Source: Dehalococcoides mccartyi
Lineage (GTDB): Bacteria > Chloroflexota > Dehalococcoidia > UBA2979
Length of the DNA stretch: 64,000 nt
Assembly (NCBI GenBank): GCA_945865925.1
Contig: CAMBFG010000002.1
Span: 138,421 to 202,420, forward strand
Reading direction: 5' to 3'
Shown here: positions 34,109 to 41,840 of the stretch, piece by piece
How the letters are laid out: every line of letters begins with the position of its first letter
How positions within the stretch are numbered: position 1 is the first letter of the stretch
Program-made: the position numbers and the translations under genes
The notes under the pieces: model-generated
What the model was told of the DNA's origin: nothing
The model's input: the letters and a program-made list of their open reading frames with translations, nothing else
Databases searched by the model: none

Positions 34109-34864
34109 CTAGGCGAGGTGCTGCTCGAAGAAGGCCCAGGTCTTGTTCCAGCCGTCCACAGCCTGCTCCTGCCGGTACGCAGGGCGGTCGTAATAGAAGA
34201 AGCCGTGGCCCGCACCGTCGTACCGGTGGAACTCGTACTGCTTCCCCTGTGCCTTCAAGGCTTCCTCGTGCTGGTTCACCTGCTCAGGGCTCGGCCCGCG
34301 GTCTTCGTTGCCGAAGATGCCGAGCAGCGGAATCTTGAGGCTCGGCGTCAGATCGATCGGCGCCACCGGGCGCTTGTCGTTGAGGTCCTCGGGCTTCATG
34401 ACGACGCCGCCGCCCCACAGGTCGACGACCGCGGCGAACTCGTCGCTCTGCGTGGCGCAGAGGTAGGCGTGACGCCCACCCGAGCAGGAGCCGATGACGC
34501 CGACCTTCCCGTTAGAGGGCTGCGCCTTCAGATACTTCGCGGAGGCGACCACATCGCCGACCACCTGCACGTCAGGGACACCGCCTGCGGCGCGCATGAG
34601 CACCATCACGTCCTCGACTGTCCCGTGTCCAAGGCGCTCGTAGAGGTTGGGCGTAATGGCGGCGTAGCCGCGACGCGCGAAGCGGAACGTCGCTTCCTTG
34701 TACCAGTCGTCCCAGCCGGGAGCGTGGTGGATGAGGACGACGCCTGGCCTCGGCCCGGAGCCGCTGGGTCGGGCGTAGAAAGCGCGGATCTGATCACCGT
34801 TATGTCCGGTAATCGTCACGGTCTCCGCAACAATCGTTTCTTGATCGTCAGTGCGATACGGCAC
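34109..34864 (-). CDS. Dienelactone hydrolase family protein
   Basis: 251 residues, GTG start behind AGGAGG. VLIHHAPGWDDWYKEA and the nucleophile elbow GSCSGGRHAYL show the Cys nucleophile typical of dienelactone hydrolases; GNEDRGPSPEQ has the Asp and DGAGHGFFYYDRPAY the His plus the family end motif. These enzymes open lactone rings in aromatic breakdown or act on other esters. No catabolic genes surround it, so the substrate is open. The gene heads a pair with the DUF6295-like gene. Confidence 0.9.
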   Translation of the reverse strand: MPYRTDDQETIVAETVTITGHNGDQIRAFYARPSGSGPRPGVVLIHHAPGWDDWYKEATFRFARRGYAAITPNLYERLGHGTVEDVMVLMRAAGGVPDVQVVGDVVASAKYLKAQPSNGKVGVIGSCSGGRHAYLCATQSDEFAAVVDLWGGGVVMKPEDLNDKRPVAPIDLTPSLKIPLLGIFGNEDRGPSPEQVNQHEEALKAQGKQYEFHRYDGAGHGFFYYDRPAYRQEQAVDGWNKTWAFFEQHLA

Positions 34865-35031
34865 GGAGGTCCTCCTGCAATCTCAAGCGCGGGGTGTGTG
34901 GGCCGCGCGAGAGCATACCCCTCGGACAGCGACCGGAGGCGACACCCAGCGTGGACGCCAGAAGAGGGCTACGAGGTTTGGAGTGCCTGCGCCATGAACG
35001 TGGTGCATCGCAGACGGACGACTACGAGGGG

Positions 35032-35802
35032 TTATCCCCCGCCGCTGGTGTCCCAGAAGTGAGTGCTTGCTGGCGGCGCCGCGCTCAGCGTTTCAAAGAG
35101 GCCTTGCATCGTCGGCGTAGCGCCGGCGACGGCTTCCTGCATTGCGCCCTGCCAGTAGCGCTGAAGCGGGTTCAGAGAGTCCGCGTCAAAGCGGGCTTCC
35201 TGCATCTGGAACGAGCCCTCGCGGTACAGCACCGCGTCCACGGGGTAGTCGACGTCGGACGCACTCGTACGGGTGGCGTCGAACGAGAGGAGGCCAACGC
35301 GAAGTGCCTCGAAGAGGCCCTGGTCGTGCCGCCAGACGCGATCGAGGATCGGTTTGCCGTAGCGCGATTCGCCGATGATGACGTACGGGGCGCCGGTGCG
35401 GACCTCGACCCAGTTGCCCTCCGGGTAGATGAGGTACAGCCGGTGCTGGTCATCGCCCTCGAGTTGGCCGCCGAAGATGCAGTGGAGGTCGAAGAAGAGC
35501 CCGCCCTCCATCAACCACTGGAGGTCTTCCTTGCGGACCCGGCGGAGTTCCTCGGCCAGCAGGTTCGCGGCCATATACATCTTCTTCAGTTCGCCCGAGG
35601 ACTCCTGAAGACGCTCCTCGAAGTACGTGAGCGCCTTGTCCCGGATCGAGCGGAGGCCGCTCGTCAGGATGAACATCGAGTGGTTCTCGTATTGGTGGAC
35701 AGAGATCTTCTTCGCGGTGGAGAGCTCGGTGCCGGACGTGATCCGGGTGTCCGCAATAGCGAGCAGACCCTCTTCGCATCGCATGCCCAGGCAGAAGGTC
35801 AT
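35032..35802 (-). CDS. Anbu-type proteasome-like peptidase
   Basis: 256 residues. MTFCLGMRCEEGLLAIADTR matches Anbu: the Thr right after Met is the expected N-terminal nucleophile after Met removal, and ADTR carries the Asp/Arg environment; LTSGLRSIRDKALTYFEE and GESRYGKPILDR follow. Anbu forms ring or helical assemblies related to proteasome beta subunits. It lies 65 nt downstream of the alpha-E gene and the permuted ATP-grasp gene, the classic Anbu neighbours. The usual transglutaminase-like gene is missing here. No ATPase partner is known; its biological substrate remains unclear in general. Confidence 0.88.
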   Translation of the reverse strand: MTFCLGMRCEEGLLAIADTRITSGTELSTAKKISVHQYENHSMFILTSGLRSIRDKALTYFEERLQESSGELKKMYMAANLLAEELRRVRKEDLQWLMEGGLFFDLHCIFGGQLEGDDQHRLYLIYPEGNWVEVRTGAPYVIIGESRYGKPILDRVWRHDQGLFEALRVGLLSFDATRTSASDVDYPVDAVLYREGSFQMQEARFDADSLNPLQRYWQGAMQEAVAGATPTMQGLFETLSAAPPASTHFWDTSGGG

Positions 35803-35867
35803 CCGCTCACTCGCTTCCCTGAGCAGGCATCGTAGTCCGCTCGGCTGGCGCGCACGAAGGACACGGG

Positions 35868-36833
35868 CTACCTCGACGCGGCAGCGGCGGGCACGGCGCG
35901 GAAGATTCCGTCCGTCATCGCGTCATGCACGCGGCCCAGGCGCGTCTGGAACTCGTCCAGGAACTCATGGAGACCGGCCTCGACAATCTCCTCCGCGTTG
36001 GCAGCGCCGAGGTCGAGTTCAAGGAGCGCGAGTTCGCGGTTGGCGGGCAGCGACTGCTGGCGTGGAGTGGCCTCGGTGGCGCGCTCGAAATGGCGGGTGA
36101 AGGCGGTGACGCAGAAGCCGAGGCTGCGCGGGAAGTCCGGGTCCAGCATCAGCATCTCAGCCACGCGGACACCCGTAATCGCCCCGCGGTAGCGCTTACG
36201 GAAGGCCTCGAGAGCGCTTGCGGAGCGGAGGATCCCCATCCACTGGTAGGTGTCCAATGTGCCGCCCACGTCCTCTGGCGACGGCAAGAGGATGAAGTAC
36301 TTCGCGTCGACGATGCGGCTGGTCATGTCCGCGCGCTCGATAAAGAGGCCGCAGCGCAGCCACTCGCGTCCCTCGTTCAGCAGCACCGTGTTGTCGAACA
36401 GGCCCACGATGGCGGCGACCGTGCGCTTCACGCTGGCGGTGAACGGTCGCATCCCCGCCGTATGCGGCGCTCGTGTCGCAGAGAGATACAGCAGGTTGAT
36501 CTCCTCGAAGACCTCGCGGGAGATGTGCTCGCGTAGTTCGCGCGCCAGTGAGCGGGCCAGCGTGACCGTGGAGCGCAGTGAGTTCGGGTTCGACTCGCTG
36601 AAGATCAGCCAGTCCCCCGGGGAGAGGTCCGGCGTCTGCTCGATGGCGGCCGCGTACTCCTCCCGGGCGTCGAGGGCACCGACGAGGGCTGTCCAGAGTT
36701 GCGAGTCATCTCCGCCGGCTGCGCGCTGTTCGACGGACGCGTTGTAGTTGACCTCTGCCATGCGGGCGACGTTCTCCGCGCGCTCCAGATAGCGGCCCAG
36801 CCAGTAGAGGTTCTCCGCGACGCGGCTCAGCAT
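35868..36833 (-). CDS. Alpha-E (DUF403) domain protein
   Basis: 321 residues. Starts MLSRVAENLYWLGRYLERAE, the well-conserved alpha-E motif with the RVAENLYW and RYLERAE helices, and is predicted all-helical. LIFSESNPNSLRSTVTLAR is another family block. Alpha-E proteins nearly always neighbour the permuted ATP-grasp enzyme and Anbu; the set is proposed to make and process a peptide-type product, which is a literature hypothesis rather than something seen here. It is 15 nt downstream of the ATP-grasp gene. Confidence 0.9.
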   Translation of the reverse strand: MLSRVAENLYWLGRYLERAENVARMAEVNYNASVEQRAAGGDDSQLWTALVGALDAREEYAAAIEQTPDLSPGDWLIFSESNPNSLRSTVTLARSLARELREHISREVFEEINLLYLSATRAPHTAGMRPFTASVKRTVAAIVGLFDNTVLLNEGREWLRCGLFIERADMTSRIVDAKYFILLPSPEDVGGTLDTYQWMGILRSASALEAFRKRYRGAITGVRVAEMLMLDPDFPRSLGFCVTAFTRHFERATEATPRQQSLPANRELALLELDLGAANAEEIVEAGLHEFLDEFQTRLGRVHDAMTDGIFRAVPAAAASR

Positions 36834-36848
36834 CGGGTGCCCCCTCGC

Positions 36849-38306
36849 CTAGGTGCCGCGTGACGGCCGCAGGACCCAGGTGTCCTTGCTGCCGCCACCC
36901 TGCGAGGAGTTGACGATGTACGAGGTGGAGTCGGAGGCGACCCGAGTGAGCCCCCCCGGCAGCACCCAGGATGACGCACCGGTCACCACGAATGGGCGAA
37001 GGTCGGCCCGCCGTGCCTCGAGGCGCTCACCATCGAACGACGGGATCGTGCTGAACTCCTGCAGCGGCTGCGCGATGTAGCCCGAGGGGTTCGCGCGGAG
37101 TCGTTCACGGGCCGCCTGCAGGTCGGCGGCGCTCGCCTGCGGCCCGATGACGATGCCGTAGCCGCCGGAAGCGTTCGACGGCTTCATCACGAGGTCGCCG
37201 AGGTTCGCGAGTATGAACTCGAGGTCGCTCGGGAGCGCACCGACAAAGGTGTCGACGTTGGGCAGGATCGGTTCCTCGCCGAGGAAGTAGCGGATCGCAG
37301 CGGGGACGAAGCGACAGGTGACCTTGTCGTCCACGATGCCGTTGCCAATCGCGTTCACGATGGTGACGTTGCCCGCCCGGTACGCCTCGAACAGTCCCGC
37401 GACGCCGAGGGCAGAGTCCTCGCGGAAGACGAGCGGGTCGAGGAACTCGTCATCGACTCGGCGGTAGATCACGTGGACGGGTTCCAGGCCAGTGGTGGCA
37501 CGGAGGTAGACGTGGTGGTCGTGGACCAGCAGATCGCGCCCTTCGACGAGTTCGATACCCATTTGACGCGCGAGGAACGAGTGCTCGAAGTACGCGGAGT
37601 TGTAGGAGCCGGGCGTGAGGATGACCGAACGCGTCTCGTCCGCATCGACACCTGCGGGCCGCACGGCGACAAGCATTTCCAGCAGGCGGTCGGCGTACTC
37701 ATCGACCGGTGCGACGCTGCCTGCGGGAAAGAGGTCGGGCACGACGTTGAGCATCGTGCGGCGGTTCTCGAGGACGTACGAGACACCCGAGGGCGTCCGA
37801 AGGTTGTCTTCGAGCACGCGGAAGATGCCCTCGCGGTCACGGATGAGGTCAATACCAGCGACATGCGCCCATACCCCGAGCGGGGGGACGAACCCTCGCA
37901 TGCGCGGGTTAAAGCCAGGAGCGCTCTCGACCAGCTCAGCGGGGATGACGCCATCACGGATGCAGCGCTGCTCGCCATAGAGATCGGTGAGGAAGCGGTT
38001 GAGCGCGGTCACCCGCTGGACGAGGCCAGCCTCGATAACGGCCCACTCCTCGGCAGTGATGATGCGAGGGATCAGGGAGAACGGGAAGATGCGCTCCGTA
38101 CCCGCCTGATCCTGGTAGACGGTGAAGGTCACGCCGCCGTTCAACTGCTCCAGGTCGGACGCGCTCTGGCGGGCGCGATACTCGTCCGCGTCCCAGCGAC
38201 GAAAGCGTTCCGCAAACTCGCGGTAGGCAAAGCGGTACTCACCGTGGGGCGCGAACATCTCGTCCGGCCCAGCAAGTGTGCGGTAGCCGGTGAGCAGATC
38301 GGCCAT
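36849..38306 (-). CDS. Circularly permuted ATP-grasp enzyme (DUF404/407 type)
   Basis: 485 residues. ERIFPFSLIPRIITAEEW and LNRFLTDLYGEQRCIRDG match the type-2 circularly permuted ATP-grasp group; FVPPLGVWAHVAGIDLIRD, VLEDNLRTPSGVSYVLENR, VMKPSNASGGYGIVIG and YIVNSSQGGGSKDTWVL contain the nucleotide and metal residues. ATP-grasp ligases join amines to carboxylates via acyl-phosphates, so a peptide-like ligation is likely. First large gene of the Anbu operon, with a tiny Cys/His-rich gene ending 10 nt before it. Confidence 0.92.
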   Translation of the reverse strand: MADLLTGYRTLAGPDEMFAPHGEYRFAYREFAERFRRWDADEYRARQSASDLEQLNGGVTFTVYQDQAGTERIFPFSLIPRIITAEEWAVIEAGLVQRVTALNRFLTDLYGEQRCIRDGVIPAELVESAPGFNPRMRGFVPPLGVWAHVAGIDLIRDREGIFRVLEDNLRTPSGVSYVLENRRTMLNVVPDLFPAGSVAPVDEYADRLLEMLVAVRPAGVDADETRSVILTPGSYNSAYFEHSFLARQMGIELVEGRDLLVHDHHVYLRATTGLEPVHVIYRRVDDEFLDPLVFREDSALGVAGLFEAYRAGNVTIVNAIGNGIVDDKVTCRFVPAAIRYFLGEEPILPNVDTFVGALPSDLEFILANLGDLVMKPSNASGGYGIVIGPQASAADLQAARERLRANPSGYIAQPLQEFSTIPSFDGERLEARRADLRPFVVTGASSWVLPGGLTRVASDSTSYIVNSSQGGGSKDTWVLRPSRGT

Positions 38307-38316
38307 GAGCCTCGCT

Positions 38317-38508
38317 TCAGCGCGCCTGGACCGTCCTGACTGACCCGGCCCGGGCCTGCATCGTAGGGTTCATCCCCGCCCGAGCCTGAGTCGAGCGTGG
38401 AGCCCGACGCAGCGCCCGCGGGCGATGTCCCGCGCAGTAACGGTGCGGCGCCCCCACTAACTCCAGGCGAGCACAGGGGGCACCAGCGCAGACGCAGCAG
38501 AGTTCCAT
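38317..38508 (-). CDS. Small Cys/His-rich (zinc-ribbon-like) protein at the head of the Anbu operon
   Basis: 63 residues from an ATG at 38508 with GGGAG seven to eight bases upstream. The start MELCCVCAGAPCARLELVGA followed by PHRYCAGHRPR gives CxxC, C and YCxxH, spaced like a small treble-clef or zinc-ribbon site. The rest is Arg/Ala-rich with two QARAG copies. It ends 10 nt before the ATP-grasp start, so it probably belongs to the Anbu operon. Because the frame is short and the tail is low complexity, a chance open frame is possible; the ribosome site and the ordered Cys/His pattern argue for a gene. Confidence 0.5.
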   Translation of the reverse strand: MELCCVCAGAPCARLELVGAPHRYCAGHRPRALRRAPRSTQARAGMNPTMQARAGSVRTVQAR

Positions 38509-38574
38509 CAATCCGCTCCCGTCCCCGTCCGACCCCCGGATCATGCCCGGGCGAGGTTTCGAGGCCGTAGCGCG

Positions 38575-38591
38575 AATATGAATGGCATATT
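38575..38591. promoter_or_regulatory. Palindrome AATATG-N5-CATATT upstream of the Anbu operon
   Basis: Perfect 6-bp arms around AATGG, in an A+T-rich island within a very GC-rich gap. It lies 67 nt upstream of the small Cys/His gene and 58 nt downstream of the fur-like gene stop. Could be an operator for the Anbu operon; AT-rich symmetry makes Fur binding thinkable but not shown. Confidence 0.4.
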
Positions 38592-38648
38592 ACAGGGGTA
38601 CTGGGCCGCCCGAGCGCGGCCAATATGGGCTCGAAGGAGCCTCGGCCG

Positions 38649-39089
38649 CTACGAGGGCGTAGCCGCCGCGCACGAGGCACAGCGCCCGACGAGCGCCAGG
38701 TGGTCGAGGAACGGTGTGAAGTGCGCCTCCGTGCGAAGCGCACGCTCGAACCGTTCGAGTAGCCGAGGCGCGATATCCACCTCGGAACCGCAGTCGACGC
38801 AACGGGCGTGGTGATGGGCCTGCCCGGGGTCGATCCACTCGTAGGTGTCGCTTCCGCGCCCACTATCGAGCCGTCCAACGACTCGATGCTCGGTCAGGGT
38901 GTGGAGCGTGCGGTAGACCGTGGCCAGCGACACCGGCCGGGAGGATTCGGCCTGCATGTGAGCCTGGAGCTCCTCCGCGGTGCGATGAGCGGCCGCGTGG
39001 CGGAGCGCCTGGCCGACAGCGAGGCGCTGCTCCGTCACTCGGAGTCCGACCTCGCGCAGTCGCAGTTCAACGGCTACCCGGCACGACAC
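38649..39089 (-). CDS. Fur-family metalloregulator
   Basis: 146 residues from a tentative GTG at 39089. Winged-helix part: REVGLRVTEQRLAVGQALRH and SLATVYRTLHTLTEHRVV (recognition helix with TVYRTL). Metal part: QAHHHARCVDCGSEVDI with the HHH cluster and first CxxC, and a second CxxC in GRCASCAAA for structural zinc. This matches Fur, Zur or PerR-type proteins; the specific metal cannot be decided from these residues. No uptake genes are adjacent. The N-terminal start is uncertain because no clear ribosome site was found. Confidence 0.88.
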   Translation of the reverse strand: MSCRVAVELRLREVGLRVTEQRLAVGQALRHAAAHRTAEELQAHMQAESSRPVSLATVYRTLHTLTEHRVVGRLDSGRGSDTYEWIDPGQAHHHARCVDCGSEVDIAPRLLERFERALRTEAHFTPFLDHLALVGRCASCAAATPS

Positions 39090-39154
39090 GCGGTACTTCG
39101 CTCTCGTGTCGAGGGTAGCGTGGCGGGGAGGTGAGTATCCGCTCGGCGCCGAGC

Positions 39155-40861
39155 CTAGGAACAGCGGACGTAGACGGGTGTGCCTGCGGCGAGTCCGGTC
39201 GGGAAGAGCGTGTCCCACGACAGGTTGATCACCGACGGCGCGGTCGGGATGTACCCAACCCATTGGCCTTGCGCGTTCGTCGCCCAGAGGACGACGCGGC
39301 TCGAAGGACAACCCGACGCTGCAACCAGATCAGCGTTGCTTCCACCTCGGAACACCATGAGCCCGGACGAACCTGGCGGGAGGGTGCCCCCGGTCGCCGG
39401 TGGAGCCGGCGGGGCGGGTGTACCCGGCGCGGTAAAGGTGAACCCGCTCGGGAGCGCGGCGCCTGCTGCGCCCACGTTGGAGACCACGACAAGCGCCGCC
39501 CCGGCCGTCGCGCCGGTCGGGGCCGAGGCCAGGATCTGCGTCGAGCTGATCACCGTGACGTTCGTCGCGGGCAGACCGCCAATGGTCACGATCGCACCGG
39601 CGAGGAACCCCTGACCGACAATCGTGACCAGCGTCGGGCTACCGACCGGCCCAGAAGATGGCGAAACCGAGGTGACGGCGATACCGGTCCCGCTGGGCGG
39701 CGACACGGGGGGCGCGGGCGGGGTCACCGCTGTCGCAGAGAAGGTGAAGCCGTTCGCCAGGCCGGTGATGAGCCCACCGGGGTTGGTGACCAGTATGGTC
39801 GCGGAGCCGGGTGCTCCCGCCGGAGTGATAGCGGTGATCTGGGTTCCACTCGTGACGACAACGTTCCGAGCGGGCTGGCCTCCGATGGTGACCGTCGCTC
39901 CAACCACGAACCCACTACCGGTCAGGAGGATGGGCGTGCCACCCGCGAGTACACCTTCGACCGGGGAGACTGCGGTCACTTGGGGCGTCGCCGTCAGGTA
40001 GGTGAAGCCATTCGCTAGCCCACCGAATATCCCGCCGGGATTCGTCACCATCAATGCGGCGGGGCCTACCGCACCGGACGGCGCCGTGACAGTGATCTGT
40101 CCTGAACTCAATACAGCGACGTTCGTCGCGGTCGTCCCACCGAAGGAGACCAGGGCACCGGGCAGGAACCCACCCCCCTGGATCGTGACGACCGTCCCGC
40201 CGGCCGCTGAACCGCCATTCGGTGAGACCGACGAGATGGTCGGCTGTGAGCCGCTGGTGACGCCGGTGCTGCTACCGAACGTGTACACACCCTGGGCGCT
40301 AGCGCTCGCTCCGCTCGTGTTTGTCACGACGACGTTGACGACTGAGCCGAAGGTGCCAATCGGTGCCACGACCGTCAGGAGCGTTGGGCTCGTCACAGAG
40401 ACGCTCGTCCCGGGTGTCGATCCGAACATGACCACCGCGCCCGGCAGGAACCCATTCCCTGAGACGGCCACGAGCGTCCCGCCGAATGAACTGCCGATCG
40501 AGGGGGAAACGGACGTCACGCTGAGGGGTGCGCCGTCGTATGTGAACTGCACGGGGACCGCGACCGCCAGGCCGTCCGGGTTCGTGATGACCACGATCTG
40601 CGAAGAACCGGCAACGCCTGCCGGAACACGGGCAATGATCTTGGTCGTTCCAGCGACCGTGACGTCAGTCGAGAGCACAGCGCCAAATCGCACCGTCGCG
40701 CCGGTCGCGAAGCCGCTTCCCGAGATCACGGTGAGGAAGCCGCCGGCGGCATCGCCATTGGTGGGCAGCATCGAGTTCACCGCAGGCTGGTCGGCGAAGG
40801 CCGGGGAGGGCAGGAGTACGAGGGCGGCGAGCGCCATCAGCACCGCTAGGACTCGTCGCAC
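39155..40861 (-). CDS. Secreted protein with five IPT/TIG repeats and a W-GG C-terminal module
   Basis: 568 residues from the GTG at 40861, which has GGAGG eight bases upstream; signal peptide ends LLPSPAFA. Five ~85-residue repeats follow, each starting [SA]xxPxxGxxGG and containing GxGFxxGAxVxxG, the IPT/TIG immunoglobulin-like fold. The last ~68 residues (FRGGSNADLVAASGC ... NLSWDTLFPTGLAAGTPVYV) form a different module, also present in the carboxypeptidase at 30 kb. Probably an extracellular surface or binding protein. No anchor motif seen. Confidence 0.85.
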   Translation of the reverse strand: MRRVLAVLMALAALVLLPSPAFADQPAVNSMLPTNGDAAGGFLTVISGSGFATGATVRFGAVLSTDVTVAGTTKIIARVPAGVAGSSQIVVITNPDGLAVAVPVQFTYDGAPLSVTSVSPSIGSSFGGTLVAVSGNGFLPGAVVMFGSTPGTSVSVTSPTLLTVVAPIGTFGSVVNVVVTNTSGASASAQGVYTFGSSTGVTSGSQPTISSVSPNGGSAAGGTVVTIQGGGFLPGALVSFGGTTATNVAVLSSGQITVTAPSGAVGPAALMVTNPGGIFGGLANGFTYLTATPQVTAVSPVEGVLAGGTPILLTGSGFVVGATVTIGGQPARNVVVTSGTQITAITPAGAPGSATILVTNPGGLITGLANGFTFSATAVTPPAPPVSPPSGTGIAVTSVSPSSGPVGSPTLVTIVGQGFLAGAIVTIGGLPATNVTVISSTQILASAPTGATAGAALVVVSNVGAAGAALPSGFTFTAPGTPAPPAPPATGGTLPPGSSGLMVFRGGSNADLVAASGCPSSRVVLWATNAQGQWVGYIPTAPSVINLSWDTLFPTGLAAGTPVYVRCS

Positions 40862-40992
40862 GGTGACACCCTCCGCTACCCCAACCGCATAACAGAGTAT
40901 CCCCTTCATCATTATTTGGCGATTGGAATATCCACAGGAATCTGGCCCAACGAGTGGCCGGATCAGGCTTCCGCCCCCCACAATGCGCGGCA

Positions 40993-41364
40993 ATGGCACT
41001 CCTCCGACACCTCCTCCCCGTGGGCCCGCTGGTGGTGCTCACAGCCCTCGCTAGCGGCGTGGTGGGGTTCGTCTACGCGCACGAACCGGCGCGCGACGTA
41101 GTCGCCCTGAGCGTCGACCGAGAGCGTCCGGCGGGAGAGCCGGTGCTCGTCAGCGGGACGGTGGCCAGCGTCGCGGACGGACGCCTCGTCCTGTCGGGTG
41201 ACGGTGGCTCGACCGACTTGGTGATCCCCACCGGCGCGGCAGTCGAGGACTTGCAGGCACTGCCGGCGGGGAGCCTCGCCACCGGGGCACGCGTGAACGT
41301 CGGCGCGGAGCGATCCGACTTCGGAGTGGCGTTGACCGGTGTCGTTGTGGTGGCAGAGCGATGA
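40993..41364 (+). CDS. Small membrane-anchored protein, OB-like beta domain
   Basis: 123 residues from the ATG at 40993. One N-terminal helix (LPVGPLVVLTALASGVVGFVYA) anchors a beta-rich domain (VLVSGTVASVADGRLVLSGD, GARVNVGAERSDFGVALTGV), which looks like a small OB-type barrel. CACAAT eight bases upstream of the ATG may be a -10 box. It is ATGA-coupled to the next gene, which encodes a protein of the same design, so the two may interact outside the membrane. Function unknown. Confidence 0.65.
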   Translation: MALLRHLLPVGPLVVLTALASGVVGFVYAHEPARDVVALSVDRERPAGEPVLVSGTVASVADGRLVLSGDGGSTDLVIPTGAAVEDLQALPAGSLATGARVNVGAERSDFGVALTGVVVVAER

Positions 41365-41822
41365 CCCTGCGCAGCCGCCTCCGAACCGCCGCCGTCGTGA
41401 CGGCCGTGCTCCTCGCGAGCGTGGGTGGCGGGTGGCTCGGCGTTCGGCTGGGGCATGCGGCGAGCGAGCCCAACGTCGAGCGGGTGGCGGTAGCCGCTCC
41501 GGAAGCCCTCACGGGACCGCCAGCGGATGTGGCGCGGTCGCCGGGTGGGTTCACCGGGTTCGGTGGCGCGCCTGCGCTTCGAGGCGAGGTGCAGCGCAGC
41601 GGGACGGTGCAGCGCGCGGAGGCGGGTGCGGTGGTCGTCGGCACTGCGGAGAGCAACGTGACGGTGCGATACACGTCGCCGGAGCGGCTGTTCCGCATCG
41701 TGCCCGCGGGTTCCCCGCTAAAGGCGGGTGACCTCGTGCAGGTGCGTGTGAAGGATGGCGCTGCCACATCGCTCTTGCGGCTACCACCAAACCTCGAACA
41801 GGGGAGCAACCGCCCGCGGTAG
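41361..41822 (+). CDS. Small membrane-anchored protein, partner of the preceding gene
   Basis: 153 residues, ATG overlapping the previous stop (ATGA). N-terminal helix AAVVTAVLLASVGGGWLGV, an Ala/Pro/Gly-rich linker, then a beta domain (GEVQRSGTVQRAEAGAVVVG, AGDLVQVRVKDGAATSLL) similar in pattern to the domain of the upstream protein. Probably an exported beta-barrel-like module. Ends 19 nt from the stop of the converging ABC permease gene. Function unknown. Confidence 0.65.
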   Translation: MTLRSRLRTAAVVTAVLLASVGGGWLGVRLGHAASEPNVERVAVAAPEALTGPPADVARSPGGFTGFGGAPALRGEVQRSGTVQRAEAGAVVVGTAESNVTVRYTSPERLFRIVPAGSPLKAGDLVQVRVKDGAATSLLRLPPNLEQGSNRPR

Positions 41823-41840
41823 GTGTCCGCCGGGCTCGCT

